From NCBI GenBank assembly GCA_018907035.1, contig JACCIC010000015.1, positions 3,726,001 to 3,790,000 of the forward strand: 64,000 bases of DNA, read 5' to 3'. The notes under the pieces are model-generated. The model worked only from the letters and a program-made list of their open reading frames with translations, was not told where the DNA came from and did no database searches. The position numbers and the translations under genes are program-made. This document shows positions 1 through 14,000 of this stretch, piece after piece (position 1 is the stretch's first letter; every line of letters starts with the position of its first letter). The stretch comes from Sycobia sp. Sy_11 (taxonomy: Eukaryota; Arthropoda; Insecta; Hymenoptera; Epichrysomallidae).

Positions 1-3000
1 TAATATGGAAGAAAATGTAACATTTGTGCTTTCTGTCTGGAAAATTTTTGGATTTTTATTTTTAGGCAATAAAATCCTTCATATAATGATCCAATTACTG
101 AGAACAATCGAGTTTATGATCAATAATCTGATATCTCTAGCAGCTATTGGACTGTTCAAACAGCAAAGTTTTTTCAATGTATGAGTGACCGAGTTATAAA
201 ATCATTTAGAATTAACTGGCAAGGTTATTAATTAAAAAATGCATGATATTAGCAGCTAATTAGGTATAGTGAAGAATAAAAGCAGATTATATTAATCTCA
301 AAAATTTGAAACAAGTTTTCTAATTGCTACATCATTAATCGATAGAATTAAAAAATTAGAACATATAGTTCATTAAAAGGAGCTAACAAATAAATAAGTT
401 AGCAACAATTTCGAAGTTCTGATATATCTTCTCTTAACCATTAATGATGATGTAACAAATAGAACTCAATGTAAATTACTTTATAGTTCCGAATCGTAAT
501 AGAATAGTTTATTATCAAAAGATTTGCTGATAAATAAATAATTTTACCGCGCTTATATAAATATACCTTTTATAAAAATTTTAATATGAAATATTTTTAA
601 ATAAATTCATTATAGCATGCATAAAAGCGAAACTACTTTTCATTAATTTTATTATTTTGTCATATACTCTTATTTTATACATTATTTTTGCATAGGATTC
701 TTCAAAATATAAGGAGTTAAGAGCAATAGGGGACGGTTTTCGAAATTTTAAAGATAAATTTAAAAATACAGAAATTTATTAAAAAACAGGATCGAATTGA
801 ATAAATAAAATTTTGATGACACAGTAAAAATTTCAGAGAGAAAACATATACGATTAATGCTATTCGAAGAAAACAGTGCAGAAAAAGTTTTATAAGAAGC
901 TACTCCTAATTAAAAAGCAATAATTTATATTTACAAAATCAGAAAAGTTTTTATATCAATCTTTATTGATAAATGAAAGTAAAAATATCATGCTGTATAA
1001 TCAGAAAAGTATTTATCATGTATTATTTATTACACAATATAAGATAATTAGATTTATGACCAAATGATAGTATTATAACAATATAAAAATAGTTTGACGG
1101 CCCAAACATATGACAGATTATTTATATTTTTATAGTATTTGTCATTCATATAGTATACTAAATCTCTTTAACTATTGATCTATTGTCAACTGTACAATAG
1201 ATCGTCAACTGATTTCAGATTTGTTGAAGATATTTTAATGCAGGTAGGTCTCAATTAACGCAATGTAGCTCTCAATCTTACGGAAATTGTGCGAAAACTA
1301 CTTGTTTTTTCAAACAATTTCGCGATCTGTAGTCAATAGAAAGTAAATAAGGAAACATGGATTCCTTTTTTTATTGAATAAGAATTACCTATAAAAAGAA
1401 ATTCGTAGAAGTAGTCTTTAGAATTACTCCAGAAATACGTATGCGAACAGAAATATGTGTATTTTGGCCATTTTTATTAAATCAGAAAAGATCAGATGTG
1501 ATACTGATAGTAATAGTGATCAGAGCAGATCACACAGACCAATCCAGTGTTTTAGCTAAATCTTAATACTTTTTGTTCCATAAAAATTTTCTGTAAAGTT
1601 AAGCGCTCCTAACTAAAAGAATTATTTTTATGCTGATTTTTTTTTCGACTTCCTTTTGCCATTATGGATCCACTATATTTTAATGATCATTTTGGTATGA
1701 TTTTCAATATAAACAATATCGCTTAACGTATGATCCTTAAAAATGTAGGTTTTTAAAAAAAGAAACAGGAAATCACAAAAAACTGACGTTTGTTTTTGTT
1801 GTTTCCAATAGTAAAAACAATAATAATTGTATCTGTTGTTCAACTTTCGTTACCTTCGAATTCCTAATGCTCTTGACAAACTCTATGTGAAAACGTAATT
1901 TCTATTTCTTAATTTTCAATATGATAAATATGCACATTTGATGTTAAATGGGTTAATTGTAGTATGAAAAAGTTAATGCCAGGAAAGAGCGTAATGATGT
2001 TAGCACGTTATTGTACCCATACGTATTCTCCATCTCTAAAACGGTGTATATTCAAACGAGTTTCCCCGGCTGTGAATAAAGATTATCAAATTTGCATAAC
2101 TAACTTGGGTTGCTTAAACAAGCTAACTACCTCATACGAAGGCATACTTTTATCACGTTCATTGTACTGGCATATTGCATATTGCGTACCTATATTCTTA
2201 TCGTAACCAACAATTTAACTAATATTTATGGTATGTATACGTTATTAACAAAAGATGACAATTTGAAAAATATATAAATTTCAATCGCATTAACAAACAA
2301 ATAATTCTTATTTAGTCAATATACGTTTTAACGTTTGTGCACAAATCTTTTCCAAATTGTACAAGATATTCTGTTTTTTAACTTTTTTTTACATAATTTG
2401 CTTCGACTGCGTATTTTTATTGTATTATAGATAGTCATTTGATAATACTTGTAAATTTGTGGCTTTTTTATATATACGTATCCTTGACAGCAGCGTCTAG
2501 AATACTCGCATAAAAAGAACAAAAGAGGCTTCGGCCAAAATTGTTATCAGAAGCTTTAGGGCATTTTGCATTACGAAGTCTAGTTTTTTCTCTATCTTAC
2601 TATATTCATCAAGCATTACATAGGCGCACACATGCACGTAATTTATATAATGCTCATATAATTCTTTGCACTTTGAAATTCGAAAATAGTATATTACATA
2701 ATTTGATATGTTGATCATTTTATTTTTAAAATTCTCGCTTTTAAATCTATAGTAAATTATATAAAGACAACAATACAGAACTTGACTATATAACAGTAAA
2801 ACCGATTCGCATCATAAAACCTATCCTTTTGACGGTATGGGCAACTTATATGTAATATGCGTTGAGTGCAGCGAAGAGGAGAAATAAAGAAAAATGGTAA
2901 CCATGGGGGCTCCAGATGTACCTGAAAGCATTGCTTATATTAGTAAAATTTCGTTCAGAAAAACTGAAAATTACCAAAATACATCAAAATGAAGCATAAA

Positions 3001-3290
3001 AAGTGTTATAGCATAGCTAGGGCTGTAAAAAAGCATCCTGAAGTTCTCTCCAAATTATTCAAAGGGTTTTACAAGGAAACACGGTTGTAAAGAACTTCAC
3101 TTTTTATAGAAATGTTATTACTTATTTGAGTTTTCATTGTATTCCTAAAACTAAAGCTGCTAAAATTTATTTTATGATATTGAAATGGTAACAATCATAA
3201 ATAGTGGACCAAAATAATAAAAACTGAATGCGATAAGAAAATAGTCACTTACGGCTACCATGATAGCTATGTTTCAAAAAAACATACATG
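1..3290. other. AT-rich non-coding stretch, no gene seen
   Basis: No open frame here resembles a known protein, and the few frames of 60-80 codons use AT-rich, random-looking codons. A small hairpin with 10-base arms lies at 1177-1203. A short TIR-like motif next to TA lies at 727-737 (see findings). The stretch may be intergenic, or part of a long first intron of the clueless gene further right. The sequence alone does not decide. Confidence 0.6.
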
Positions 3291-3292
3291 TA

Positions 3293-3759
3293 TTGGGTGT
3301 ACAAGTAAGTTTCTATTGTTTATCAAAAGATGGCATCACCAGTGGATCCCGGGCAGAAATGTCGAACTTCGTGAATTATATTTGTAGGTTATGTATCTAT
3401 CAATAACTTGGCAGTATTATATTTGAGCATTTCTTTCGGTATCGTTTATTTTATCCAGTAAAATCATTGCAAGCTTCCAGCCAAATAAACGTTATTTGCG
3501 GGAAGCGCTGCTTCTATTCTTTAATATGAAGAAAAGCGCGGCGAAGGCCTATCGTTTGCTATCAGAAACATAAGGGCCGGAATGTATTCGTGACTCGACG
3601 TGTCACAAATGGTTCAAACGGTTCAAAAGTAATGATTTTGAAGTTGAAGACAAAGATCGCTTCTGAAAGCCGAAAAGTTTTGAAGACAAGGAATTTTTTT
3701 CATAATAAAACCTCACAATTTTGGAGAGAAAAACGCTGGAAACTTACTTGTACAACCAA
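3293..3759 (+). mobile_element. Internally deleted mariner element with both TIRs and TA target site
   Basis: The 467-base element starts with TTGGGTGTACAAGTAAGTTT and ends with the near-exact inverted copy; about 20 of 22 bases match. A TA dinucleotide sits directly outside each end (3291-3292 and 3760-3761), as in mariner insertions. Inside, about 3495-3700 translates to the N-terminal helix-turn-helix part of a mariner transposase: NMKKSAAKAYRLL, later CHKWFKRFKSNDFEVEDKDR. In-frame TAA and TGA stops interrupt it. The catalytic DDD part is missing; the sequence jumps from just after the helix-turn-helix to the right TIR. It is therefore a dead copy that could only move in trans. The subfamily is not determined. 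Confidence 0.85.
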
Positions 3760-3761
3760 TA

Positions 3762-4220
3762 AAAAAACTATTAAAAGAAGTAAATCTATTTAAAAATTGT
3801 AAAGAAAATAATTATATCACATTTCTTCTTTTTTTTAAAATATTTTATGGGATTATAAATACAGTATAAGATTTTAATAAATATTTTAAGTAAAACCGCC
3901 TATTTTTTAATATAAAAAAAAATTTTACTCTATGTACACTCTGTACTATAGGAACCCTTATAGTAGTAGCCATAGTACATGACTGCCATTTTTGTTTTGA
4001 TGCAGTTTCACCCTTGTACACGCGGTTACTGTTTTCTTTGCCAATAAAAGCAAGCCATTTATCTGTTCTCTTTTAGGTTTTCGCGCTCGTGCCAACTTAA
4101 GCGTAAATGTTGTATTTAATTCATTTTCGAGAGATAAATTTCTCTCCTTAAAAATTATTCGATTTCCCTATATATATATTTTTTTTTTCAAGGCCAATTT
4201 GTCTTATATAAAATCAATTC

Positions 4221-4226
<6 letters not shown>
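3762..4226. other. Non-coding stretch between mariner relic and microsatellites
   Basis: AT-rich sequence without a plausible reading frame. A pyrimidine tract followed by AG near 4070 resembles a splice acceptor, but no coding frame follows it. Confidence 0.5.

Positions 4227-4278
<52 letters not shown>
4227..4278. repeat. (TA)n microsatellite
   Basis: An uninterrupted TA dinucleotide run of about 50 bases, introduced by TGTGTGTA. Confidence 0.95.
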
Positions 4279-4281
<3 letters not shown>

Positions 4282-4517
4282 TACACCGCGGGAATCTTTG
4301 TCCATAATAAAGCGTGCACTCGCACGCGCATACATGGAAGAAAGTCCTCGCGGGCATATAATACTCGCTGCTACGCGACAAATATCCTTTAATTATCTGG
4401 TATTATATGCGCGGTACGTCAACCCTTATTAAACAGCGCGTTTTATATTAAATGTATGCGTAGCTGCATAATATATGCGCGCGCAGTTATACTGCATGCA
4501 CGACGCCTATGTATGCA

Positions 4518-4525
<8 letters not shown>

Positions 4526-4576
<51 letters not shown>
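4526..4576. repeat. (TA)n microsatellite
   Basis: A second TA run of about 50 bases, 250 bases after the first. Confidence 0.95.
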
Positions 4577-4579
<3 letters not shown>

Positions 4580-4680
4580 TGAGAAGCTTGCACGCTCATA
4601 GCGCCTTGACCTCCCGGCTCTCTAATGACAGTGTTGTATCGTTCGCGCATCTAATTTGTATTGCGCTTTTCTTAGTCTAC

Positions 4681-4683
<3 letters not shown>

Positions 4684-4748
<65 letters not shown>
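4684..4748. repeat. (TC)n microsatellite
   Basis: A perfect TC/GA run of 65 bases. It is followed by a moderately GC-rich, pyrimidine-rich stretch to about 5050. The open frames across it only translate the repeat (Leu-Ser one way, Arg-Glu the other) and are not genes. The setting resembles the 5' end of the gene at 56.5 kb, so a promoter nearby is possible. Confidence 0.95.
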
Positions 4749-4749
<1 letters not shown>

Positions 4750-5099
4750 ACTCTTTCTCTGTTTCTCTTTTCCACACACGCTCCGCCATTTGTGCGCTCG
4801 GCGCCTCTGCATACACTCGCCATGGATCATCGTCAGCCCTCTGCGGTCTTATACGACGCCTTTGCACGTGCGCCCTCACTTGGAGTGGACTGCACGTGTG
4901 CTCTATCTACTTTTTTGCCCTTCTAGTATCTGTTTTGCTTCTGGGCCTATATACGATCTCTTTCTTTTTTCTTGCTCTGTCCCCTTGCATTCGCGATGCT
5001 CAAAAAATCTCACACGTCTGTCGCGTTTCCTCTTCAAAAATCTTTTTGCATGCGCTCACTTTGGAGTCACGAGGAACGATCTTTATTGTTTGTATATAA

Positions 5100-8000
5100 A
5101 GGAAGGAAAAGACCTTGATCCATTTAGATCGATTTATTTGCTTAGTTATATAACACGGTATCAATCAAAAAAAGATTTGTTACATTTATTGAGTGATTTT
5201 GTTGATACAAATTACACTATATATATTATTTGTTTAAAAAACCATTTGTACCACTTTTAAAGAATCGAAATCTTCCTTTTTATTAATTTGATTTTCAAAC
5301 GATAACTTGTGTTTAAATGAGTAAAAAATTGACCAGATGATTTTTTATTATAGGTATTTACATTTTAATGAATTTTTTTTCAATCTAAAAATTAAGTCCT
5401 TTGAATTGATGTCATGTAATTATGAGACGTAACCGGTGTTCCATATATATAATATAAGATTGAATGAAGTGGAAGTTCTTTTAGATTACAGCATTATATA
5501 TGCTAATAGTAATACGTATGTCTATATAAAATATATGGCCACCGAGATCCATACTTATAGATCTATAATCTCGAAAATAACTTTTTAGCTCAAAACTCAA
5601 ATTACTGTTATCCTTTTGCTGTGGCCTACTGACTTCATATCCTAGCACTCTACTAATTGTTTATGGTAAATTATGGTGCATATTGATGGATTTGTACTAT
5701 AATGTATTTTATCACATAATAGTTCATCTATCTTCGATATACCGATAGTGGTAATTCATTGAAATATATATACCTATAATACCACGGCACAACCATTGCA
5801 TTGCAAATCCGGTGACATTTTAAATAATTTTTATCTGACTAATAGTATATTGGCTAGTTCCAATTAAAATTCTACTCAAATAGTTCTAGTTGCTCGTTTA
5901 CATCATCATTTATACTTGCCATTCTTCATAATAATCTTAAAACACAATTTGCAATAATTTTGTTTGATCTCTTGATTATAAATGATTTCTCTACAAAATT
6001 TTATTAAGGTATGGAAAAACTTATAACTATATAGAATATACAGACAAATAGATGGTATGTGTTTAATGAAACTTTATAAAAATATTTATTCTACTGTTAA
6101 TATACGTTGTGTTAATATGCTTCTCTAAAGCGTTTAACTGTGATTTTAGAATTAAAGTGAAACTTTCTATGCTAAGACGGAGTCAATAAAAAGAATATGC
6201 TATCGATATCAGTTTTATGAATTTTGCTTTATAAGCATTATAATTAAACGCACTTCATTAAAATTAATTGTGCTTGGACGCAGTAGATTCTACTACTCTA
6301 CATTGTTTGGATAAAATCATTTAAAGTTTATGGAACTTTTTATTCAATATGATAGACTTCTTGTCCCTGCACATATGAATAGAGCGAAAATTTGTCATGA
6401 TATCGGAAACTTTTCTTTTACCTTACCATACTCAATGCTTATAAGAAGCCCGAGATTTTGAATTAATCTAATTGTAATAAAACCAAATAATGAACTGGCA
6501 CACCAGTGATGAATGATATACTATAAAAATAGTTTTTCCTCTCTCATAATCTGAATATGGATTTGAAATGGTTTTATGATTTTGGTAAGGCAATGTGCAA
6601 GACTTCTTGAATAATGTTAAGAACCAGTTTGTTTTTTTTTAATATTTTCGAGTACGTCATGGATTTTGTATTAAAATCTATTTCCAATTAATTAGAATTT
6701 AAAAATATATAAATAATGAAACTTTTTAACAATACAGCTATAATTTATGCAACGTTTAGCAATAATTGAAATTGTTTGTAAAAGTAATTGTAGAATTTTC
6801 ATCATACGACCTAATCTTCAAGATAGTTTATCATTATATTTTTCTTAAAAGTAACCATGGCCCCAAAACCCAAAATCAAATCTGAGATAAAGTATGTTCG
6901 ATCATATAATCCAATATATATGAACAAGTTATGTAACTATCTATATACCTCTATAATTTTCTGCTTGGCGCATATATGAACACTGATAAAGCTGAAAACG
7001 AAGATTGATCAGTATCGTAGTGAAGGATTATGCGTTGCCTTTTCAGCTTCGTGAATATGGCATTGATTTAAAAATCTACAAAATTCCCGGTACGATTTTG
7101 ATTTGGAAACCTAAGCTGTAGCTGAGTGAATCCGAAAAATTATATATTATTAGCAATTCTTCTTTTCTTTTTCTAAAATAATAAAATTGTCAGGTTGTCT
7201 CTTCTTTGAGTGTCATTGTGAATAAATATGAAATGTACAATTTTTTTATTCTATACTTTTATGTTTGGGCGATGATCAATATATGCTTTCGTCTCAGAAC
7301 GAAAGAAAAACAATAAATTACCTTGCAAAATATGGTTAAGTATGTCTGAAGGTCTATTGTATAAAATACAATAAGTTATGAGTACGCGCAAAATAATTTA
7401 TTATTAAATTATTACTAAACCTAACAAATCTCGAATATTAAGCTATATATTAATTGTATATATGATTAATACCATATCATTTAGTTATGTTTATGAAATG
7501 TGGATTTCTCTCAGCTTTCTATTTCTGTATACTCAAAAATTGCATCACTCTCCGCAGATATTCTACGAGATTGAGAGTACTAAGTAGGAAATAAAGGAGA
7601 CTGAATTAATACAGTAGAAATTCAAAGTGTTAATCAAAGTATCAGACGAATAAGAACATGAAAAAATTATTATCACCAACGATGTCACTGCTTATAAACA
7701 TGCCTTATTTTAGAATAAGGAAGAAAGACACTATGTGAAATGAAAGAGTATTACGTGTATATATATTTATCGCACCCATTACTTTGGAAGAAACTTTTAA
7801 GGTCGATAATGAGTCAATCAAGTATAGATTGTTTTATCAGAAATTAATTTTAGGACAATTAATAAAATTGGTAAATGATTTTTGCAACTACTAAGTAAAT
7901 ATTTTGGGCATACTTTCCTGCCGCAATTCGCTATCTACTTTGATTATGGATTTACGAAGTCAATAATGAAGGCATAATTTAATTCTATTACTACTTTACT

Positions 8001-11000
8001 ACTATGTTTCGTATTAATTTGTAGCTTACTATTATTCCTAAACCTACTTTTTAATTTAATTTAATTGACTTCACACTTAACTTAAATTATTAAGATTCAT
8101 TAAACTTTCTCTTACATACGGATCTGCTGTTAGATACAATGCATTTCATCGCGTATTTCATGTTTTTTTTACATACTAATCTGCTATTAACTGTATTAAA
8201 TCATACCATGTAATTTGCTTTTTATTTTAATATTTATTTTATTTTAGTTACTTTTCTAAATGATTAATGTAAAGTACAAAATGGATGTATTTCTTTCTGT
8301 TTCTTGTGCACGTACAACTCAATAATGTGAAGAGAAAGGAAGAAAAAGCGATAATAAAGGTTATCGGCTCTGTTCGTGCAGTTGCAACAGATTTTTCCCC
8401 TCCAGTTCTACATTATAGTTTAATTCGTTAACTGTCTTTCACAATGAATGCAGGATGCGTATGTACGGAGAAATCGATTGGTATATTGACGTATTGGTCG
8501 ATGATCATTATTCGAGCTAGAATTTCTTCTCGTCCGCATGCGGACAATCAGGCACCCCTGTATGCGAATTCGACGGAACGTTATAGATGTGTCATGTTCG
8601 TTGCCGTTATATTTCAGGGTCAGATCTCGATGAAGTGTTTGCTTGTCGCTTGTGTACGAAGAGGAATGCGTTATTTATGGGTAGCTGAGGAGACCTTGGG
8701 AGCGTCGTGCGCATTCTAATTTTTCTCGTCTGTACGAGAAAAAGAACTCAATCTGCCCTTTTGAAACAAAGACATAAATTGTTAACAGGTTTTGCAGTAT
8801 TTTCTTCAGAATTGATGATTGGTAATATAAACTTTTCTCTCCATTGAATATTTGCATATATCAAGAAGTTGTCTATTACAAACAGTATAAGTTATTTTTA
8901 CATTACTAAAAGAAATTTTAAAGCGCTGATAATATTTATTGCAGTGTGAAAATAATATAATAGGATACAGAATTAAAGTTATATTCTGTTTGATCATCTA
9001 ATATTTTCTGATGCATTTATTTAATTTCTTTCTTTATAATTGTGGCTGAATAGGTCGACCAAAAGTTGACAAAATCATGTAACTAAAAAATAGTGTGTTA
9101 TATTGTGAAAGGCAAACTCATCTCATTAACTAGTTTTTAAAGAATAATATTTATGGAAATACTTTACAGCTTTGTAAGAAAATGTACATCGTCTGTCATG
9201 CAAAACTCTATGATTAGAGAATGAGTGTAAAAAAGAGCTTGCAACATAAACAATAAGAAGCAAAACCGTTTGTTACTTGTTACCACTTTAATGTTTTATA
9301 AATGACTCAATAGTCTTAGCTAGATATAAATCCTGGCATTTCATAAAACATGGATACGCAAAAACAATTTTCAAATTACCGTCCCCTAGTTTGTTGAGTT
9401 TTGCTCCTCTCGGTAGTTAAAATATTTTGTCGATGCCTCAGGCAATGGGTGAATGCAGCGTTAATGAAATTCCTCTTATTTGAAGGTAAATACTACATCG
9501 AGCCAATTTATCAAATTTTTCTAAGAATTGACGTGCTGCTTTGCCAATGCGTAATCCATGGTGGAAAATCAGTACTAATCAGATGGAGTAGAAACTGATC
9601 AGAAATATTTTACAGTCGACTAGCTGAATGGTACCTTTAACCAGTCTAGAATAATGTAATGAAATATCATCAAAATGTCATTGAGAAAAATTAACTTTTG
9701 TTATCTTGTGTCATATTCTGAGCAATAGGTTTTTTTTCGATTCAAATTGATAATTGTTGTCCTTCTACAGTAATGTATTTTTGCTGAGTTCGACTATCTC
9801 CTAATAAATTGGTCCCAGAATAAGCGTAGCATAGTTTGGCTGCTGCGTCGATTATGCTGACTAGTGATAATTCCTATATTATCTTTTACACTGAAGATGA
9901 TCAAAGAAAGATCAATTTTTCATTGTCTGATATAATCGGATGCATAAAAATCTCTTTCTTTTATTTCGAACAAATAATATCGGCAGAGGATCAGTCAGTT
10001 CGTATGGAAATCATCTAGCCATCTTAAAAATTATTCTCATGGCCAAGCCTGGAGCTAGTAAATTTCCTCTGCTCTCGCCGCCAAGTCCTACTCGACCGAC
10101 TGCGTGCTCTCACGATACCGAGTTACGATATTTGCAATGAATAAATCATATTTCTGGTATACTTTTCAATCTATATTATAAATCCTTTTCCATGGACGTT
10201 AAATATTAAAAGAAATATATATTCTTAAGATTTGTATGTATTACTGTAGAAATTTTAAAAGATCCTACAAGAGAACTAGTATACTTTTTTGTAAAGCAAA
10301 GTCGAGAAAATAGTTAAATCTGTTGACCTCCAACAAGAATCAGTGCGTTAAATGAAAATAACTATAACTTTTGAAATATTCCATGCAACTTCCTAAAATA
10401 TTGTATAGATTAGATATTCATTTCTATTAACAACATATTAATGTTTTAATGATTTGAACCATTTTCTTTGACGCATAATACATTCTTAAAAAAAAAACTT
10501 CATGCTGATGTGGACATGGAATGTTAACGATTTATTACTTACCTTTGCGTATGTATTGACATAGAAAGTACAGTACAACTGAGAAAGCCTTAGTAAATTA
10601 TGAATTTAATTTGAGACTTATCATGGATAATTTTCCGATCTAAATTCTAGTTGCAATTGGAAGATCTTCAATCTTTTTCCTTTTGTACATTATGACTTTT
10701 GAAGTTTTAGAAAAATTTACAAATATAAACTGTATATATTTGACTTGTTTATTTAGAGAAGAAAGAAAGAAACGAAGAAGAGAAATTCAGTTTTGTATTT
10801 ACTTTCTAGAAAGCATAAATTTTAGAAATTGATACATATTTGCATAGATGCAAGTGTAGAAGCATGCAAATTTTAAGCTGTTTTATTATTATTAACAAAT
10901 TATTTGTGGTTAATAGAATACCAACGATTTGATTAAAAAAATGTTATTAGAACTCATTCAAAAACATGAACGGAAGACAATATGCATCAAAAATTTGATG

Positions 11001-14000
11001 TAAATACTATAAGAAAAATATCAACGATTTTGTCTAGAAAAATGAGAACCTGTTATCAGTGAGAAACTTCAACTTCTTGGAGTTAGACAGAAAGGTTGTA
11101 CCAGAAACAAAAGTTGATTATTGTACCAAGAAATCCTGGTAGTAATAAACTTTATAATCAGTTGGATGTCCTCGCAGCAACGTATTTATATATAGGAATC
11201 GGAAAAATCTACTAACTATTTTTATAGGAAAAGTATGATTAACTAGATATTGTTAAACAACTTTTACCTATATTATAATATAAAACAGCAGAGACGTCGA
11301 ATATTTTATGTCTGCATAATCATGATTTATGTGAAAATTCAATTTATAATATAATAATCGAACACATTCTGCGAGCTAAATCGAGCTCTGTGTATAAACA
11401 ATAGATAAACTTTAACCAAACGGTCGAAAAAGTATGAAAGGATAACATATTTGTAGCAAATATAAGTAATGCTTTATAATTGAGTAGTTACATAGGTACC
11501 ACCAGAGGTATACGTATTTTTCCTAATCTATTTTGTATGAGAACTTTTTTATATATAGAAGCATGCATGATCATCTTATGTGTCCAAAGAGCAAATTAAC
11601 ATTAGAATTTTATCACGCGAACAAAAGATCCATAATATCGATATCAAACATTTAAGTTATGTTTGTGCTTTCGAATCTACAAAAACATGACAAGTTTTTT
11701 TAATTGGCGTATTGATTTTATAAATAATTTTTTGGCAATACTTAAAATTTAATGCTGCATAACTCTATCGGGCACTACGATGAAGTTAAAAAAGTACTAA
11801 AAAAAAGTTCATCGACTTCAAATATGTGTTGGGTCAATAAAATACCATTGCGCGACAAAATATCTACTACAAGTCAATATACAGCGAGATGTAGCGGTAC
11901 TTAACATCCGGTTCAGTGGTCGATGTACTAGATCGAAATAGATTAAGTTGTGCTTTGTGAGACAATCGTATTTTCTTGTCAGACTGGCCATTGAAATAGA
12001 TTAATTTTTTGTAGCACAGCCGCATCATCGCCGCATTGAAAAGAGATTCAATATTAAATTGCAAGTCAATTTCAATATAAAATAATTACTTGACAAACTA
12101 ATTTAAAGATTTTTTTACATTCGCTTTAACATAAAGTTTGCTTATTTGTTACATTCGATTTAACATAACAATTTGACCTCAAATTGATCGAAGAAAAATG
12201 TTAAATAATTTTAACTTGACTTATAACAGTTCCTCATTGCCTCAAGAATTTGGAATCTCAGACCAAAGGTTTTCGTTTGTAAAATATTAGTTAACCTTCG
12301 TTTAACCTTGAAAAGTTTAAAATCTCCTATATGAAACTTTTATCTATAGCTTGCCTTTTCGATAATACTTTATTAGTGAGCGATTGAGACATGTAGCTCT
12401 ATATATATTTTTGGCCCATCCCCTGTTTATATAAAGATCGATGGAAATAGTCCGACATTCGAGTGCGTACAGCCCTATTTACATTACCGCATTTATTTAT
12501 AATCTCCCCGATCCCGATGGCGTGGACAAGAGAGAGAGATCGAGAGGAGAAGATAGCCGATGCGTGTGCAACCTCGGAGGCATCTTACGTGCTGCCGCAT
12601 ATAGTGATTTTATCTATTTCTCTCGTTCTCTTTTTATCTAGTGCTAGTCTAAATGTATAAGTTCAGTAGTATATAGACATGGTCGCGGATCCGTTTTTAC
12701 TTGCTCTAACGTCTGTCATCTTTTATAGAACTTACAACTCCTCTAATGTCCAGAAAAATACTACCGGTGATCTGAATAATTATACAAAAATTTCCATTTG
12801 ATTTACATAGTATTTTAAAACTAAGACCACAAGCTTTCATGATATTAGATTTATCAGAGTAGAATTCCTAGAACTTTTCTATCTCTCGAACAATTACGAA
12901 ATTATAATTATTTTTGACAAAAAATATTGTCATCTCGCATTTTGAGACATCAAATCTGAAAAAATGTTGTATAAGGATTTTCCTGTTCATAATGTATAAT
13001 AAATAAATTATCACATCATCTTTATTGGGTTTGATTTTAGATCACATTACATTCAATCTGTCAGCCATTTGCAAAATACAAACAAATCTGAGCTTTCAAA
13101 TACTGTACTGGCATTTTGACAGAACATTTTGGACAGCTATTATTTTATCGATTTTCAAACGGTCTTTTACAAATTTTCGTTTTATACTTGGCATTACGTG
13201 TATTTCTTGGAAAAAAAATTATTGAGTTCATATTTATTGCAAAAAATGCATTTTCCTAAATTTATTATATTATGGTATTCTAGCGCGCGCGTGTGTGTGT
13301 ATGTGTTTTATTTATTGCGCGGGCTCACAAACTCAAAAACATGCCTGCTTCAATTACTTAACTTGAAAGATGGATTACTAGCTATAAAGAACTTTTTTTT
13401 TAATTTTATATATCACTAATCCAACATTCAACGTTATAGTATGGTGCTATTATTACAAATTAATTTCATTATAAGCTTTTTAAAAATTAGCTATTTGTAG
13501 ATAATTTTTTTCATAATTTCATATTAAACTGCGGTTTTGTCAAACTTTAAACAAATGTGGTGCAATATCACAATAATCATAAAAATACAAAAACTTAATA
13601 AATTAAATAATCATTTCTTAAGTGTAATAAAAAAATATAAATGCTCTTTATAAAAAAATATAAATGCTCTTTATCTTTTATCTATTAAATTCATTGTAAA
13701 ATAAATCTGAAATTGTAGATTAGTTCCAAAATAACATTAAATTTTTTTTTTATATTTACTGTTGAAGTTTCTGTTTGTTGCAAAGTTCAAATTGTTAAAC
13801 TGAAATGCTTTCACATTGAAATTTCCAATCGAAAGATGTAAAAAGAAAAGGAAAAGAGTATGAATAAATCGAATCAATTTGAAGGAACTCTTGATTAGTA
13901 GAAAATCAATGTGAAGCTACATTTTACGATAGCTTTTCTATGCTTAATCATTAACTGCATTTGCATGTTTAGTCTATAGAAACCATATAAGAAAGTGATC

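Noticed and set aside
4622..4926. Overlapping long open frames on both strands
   Set aside because: They translate TA and TC repeats into Tyr-Ile, Leu-Ser or Arg-Glu runs; no start context, splice site or family match.
12518..12660. Possible clueless first exon starting ATGGCGTGG
   Set aside because: No donor in phase 1 with an acceptable consensus; the frame runs on to an ordinary stop.
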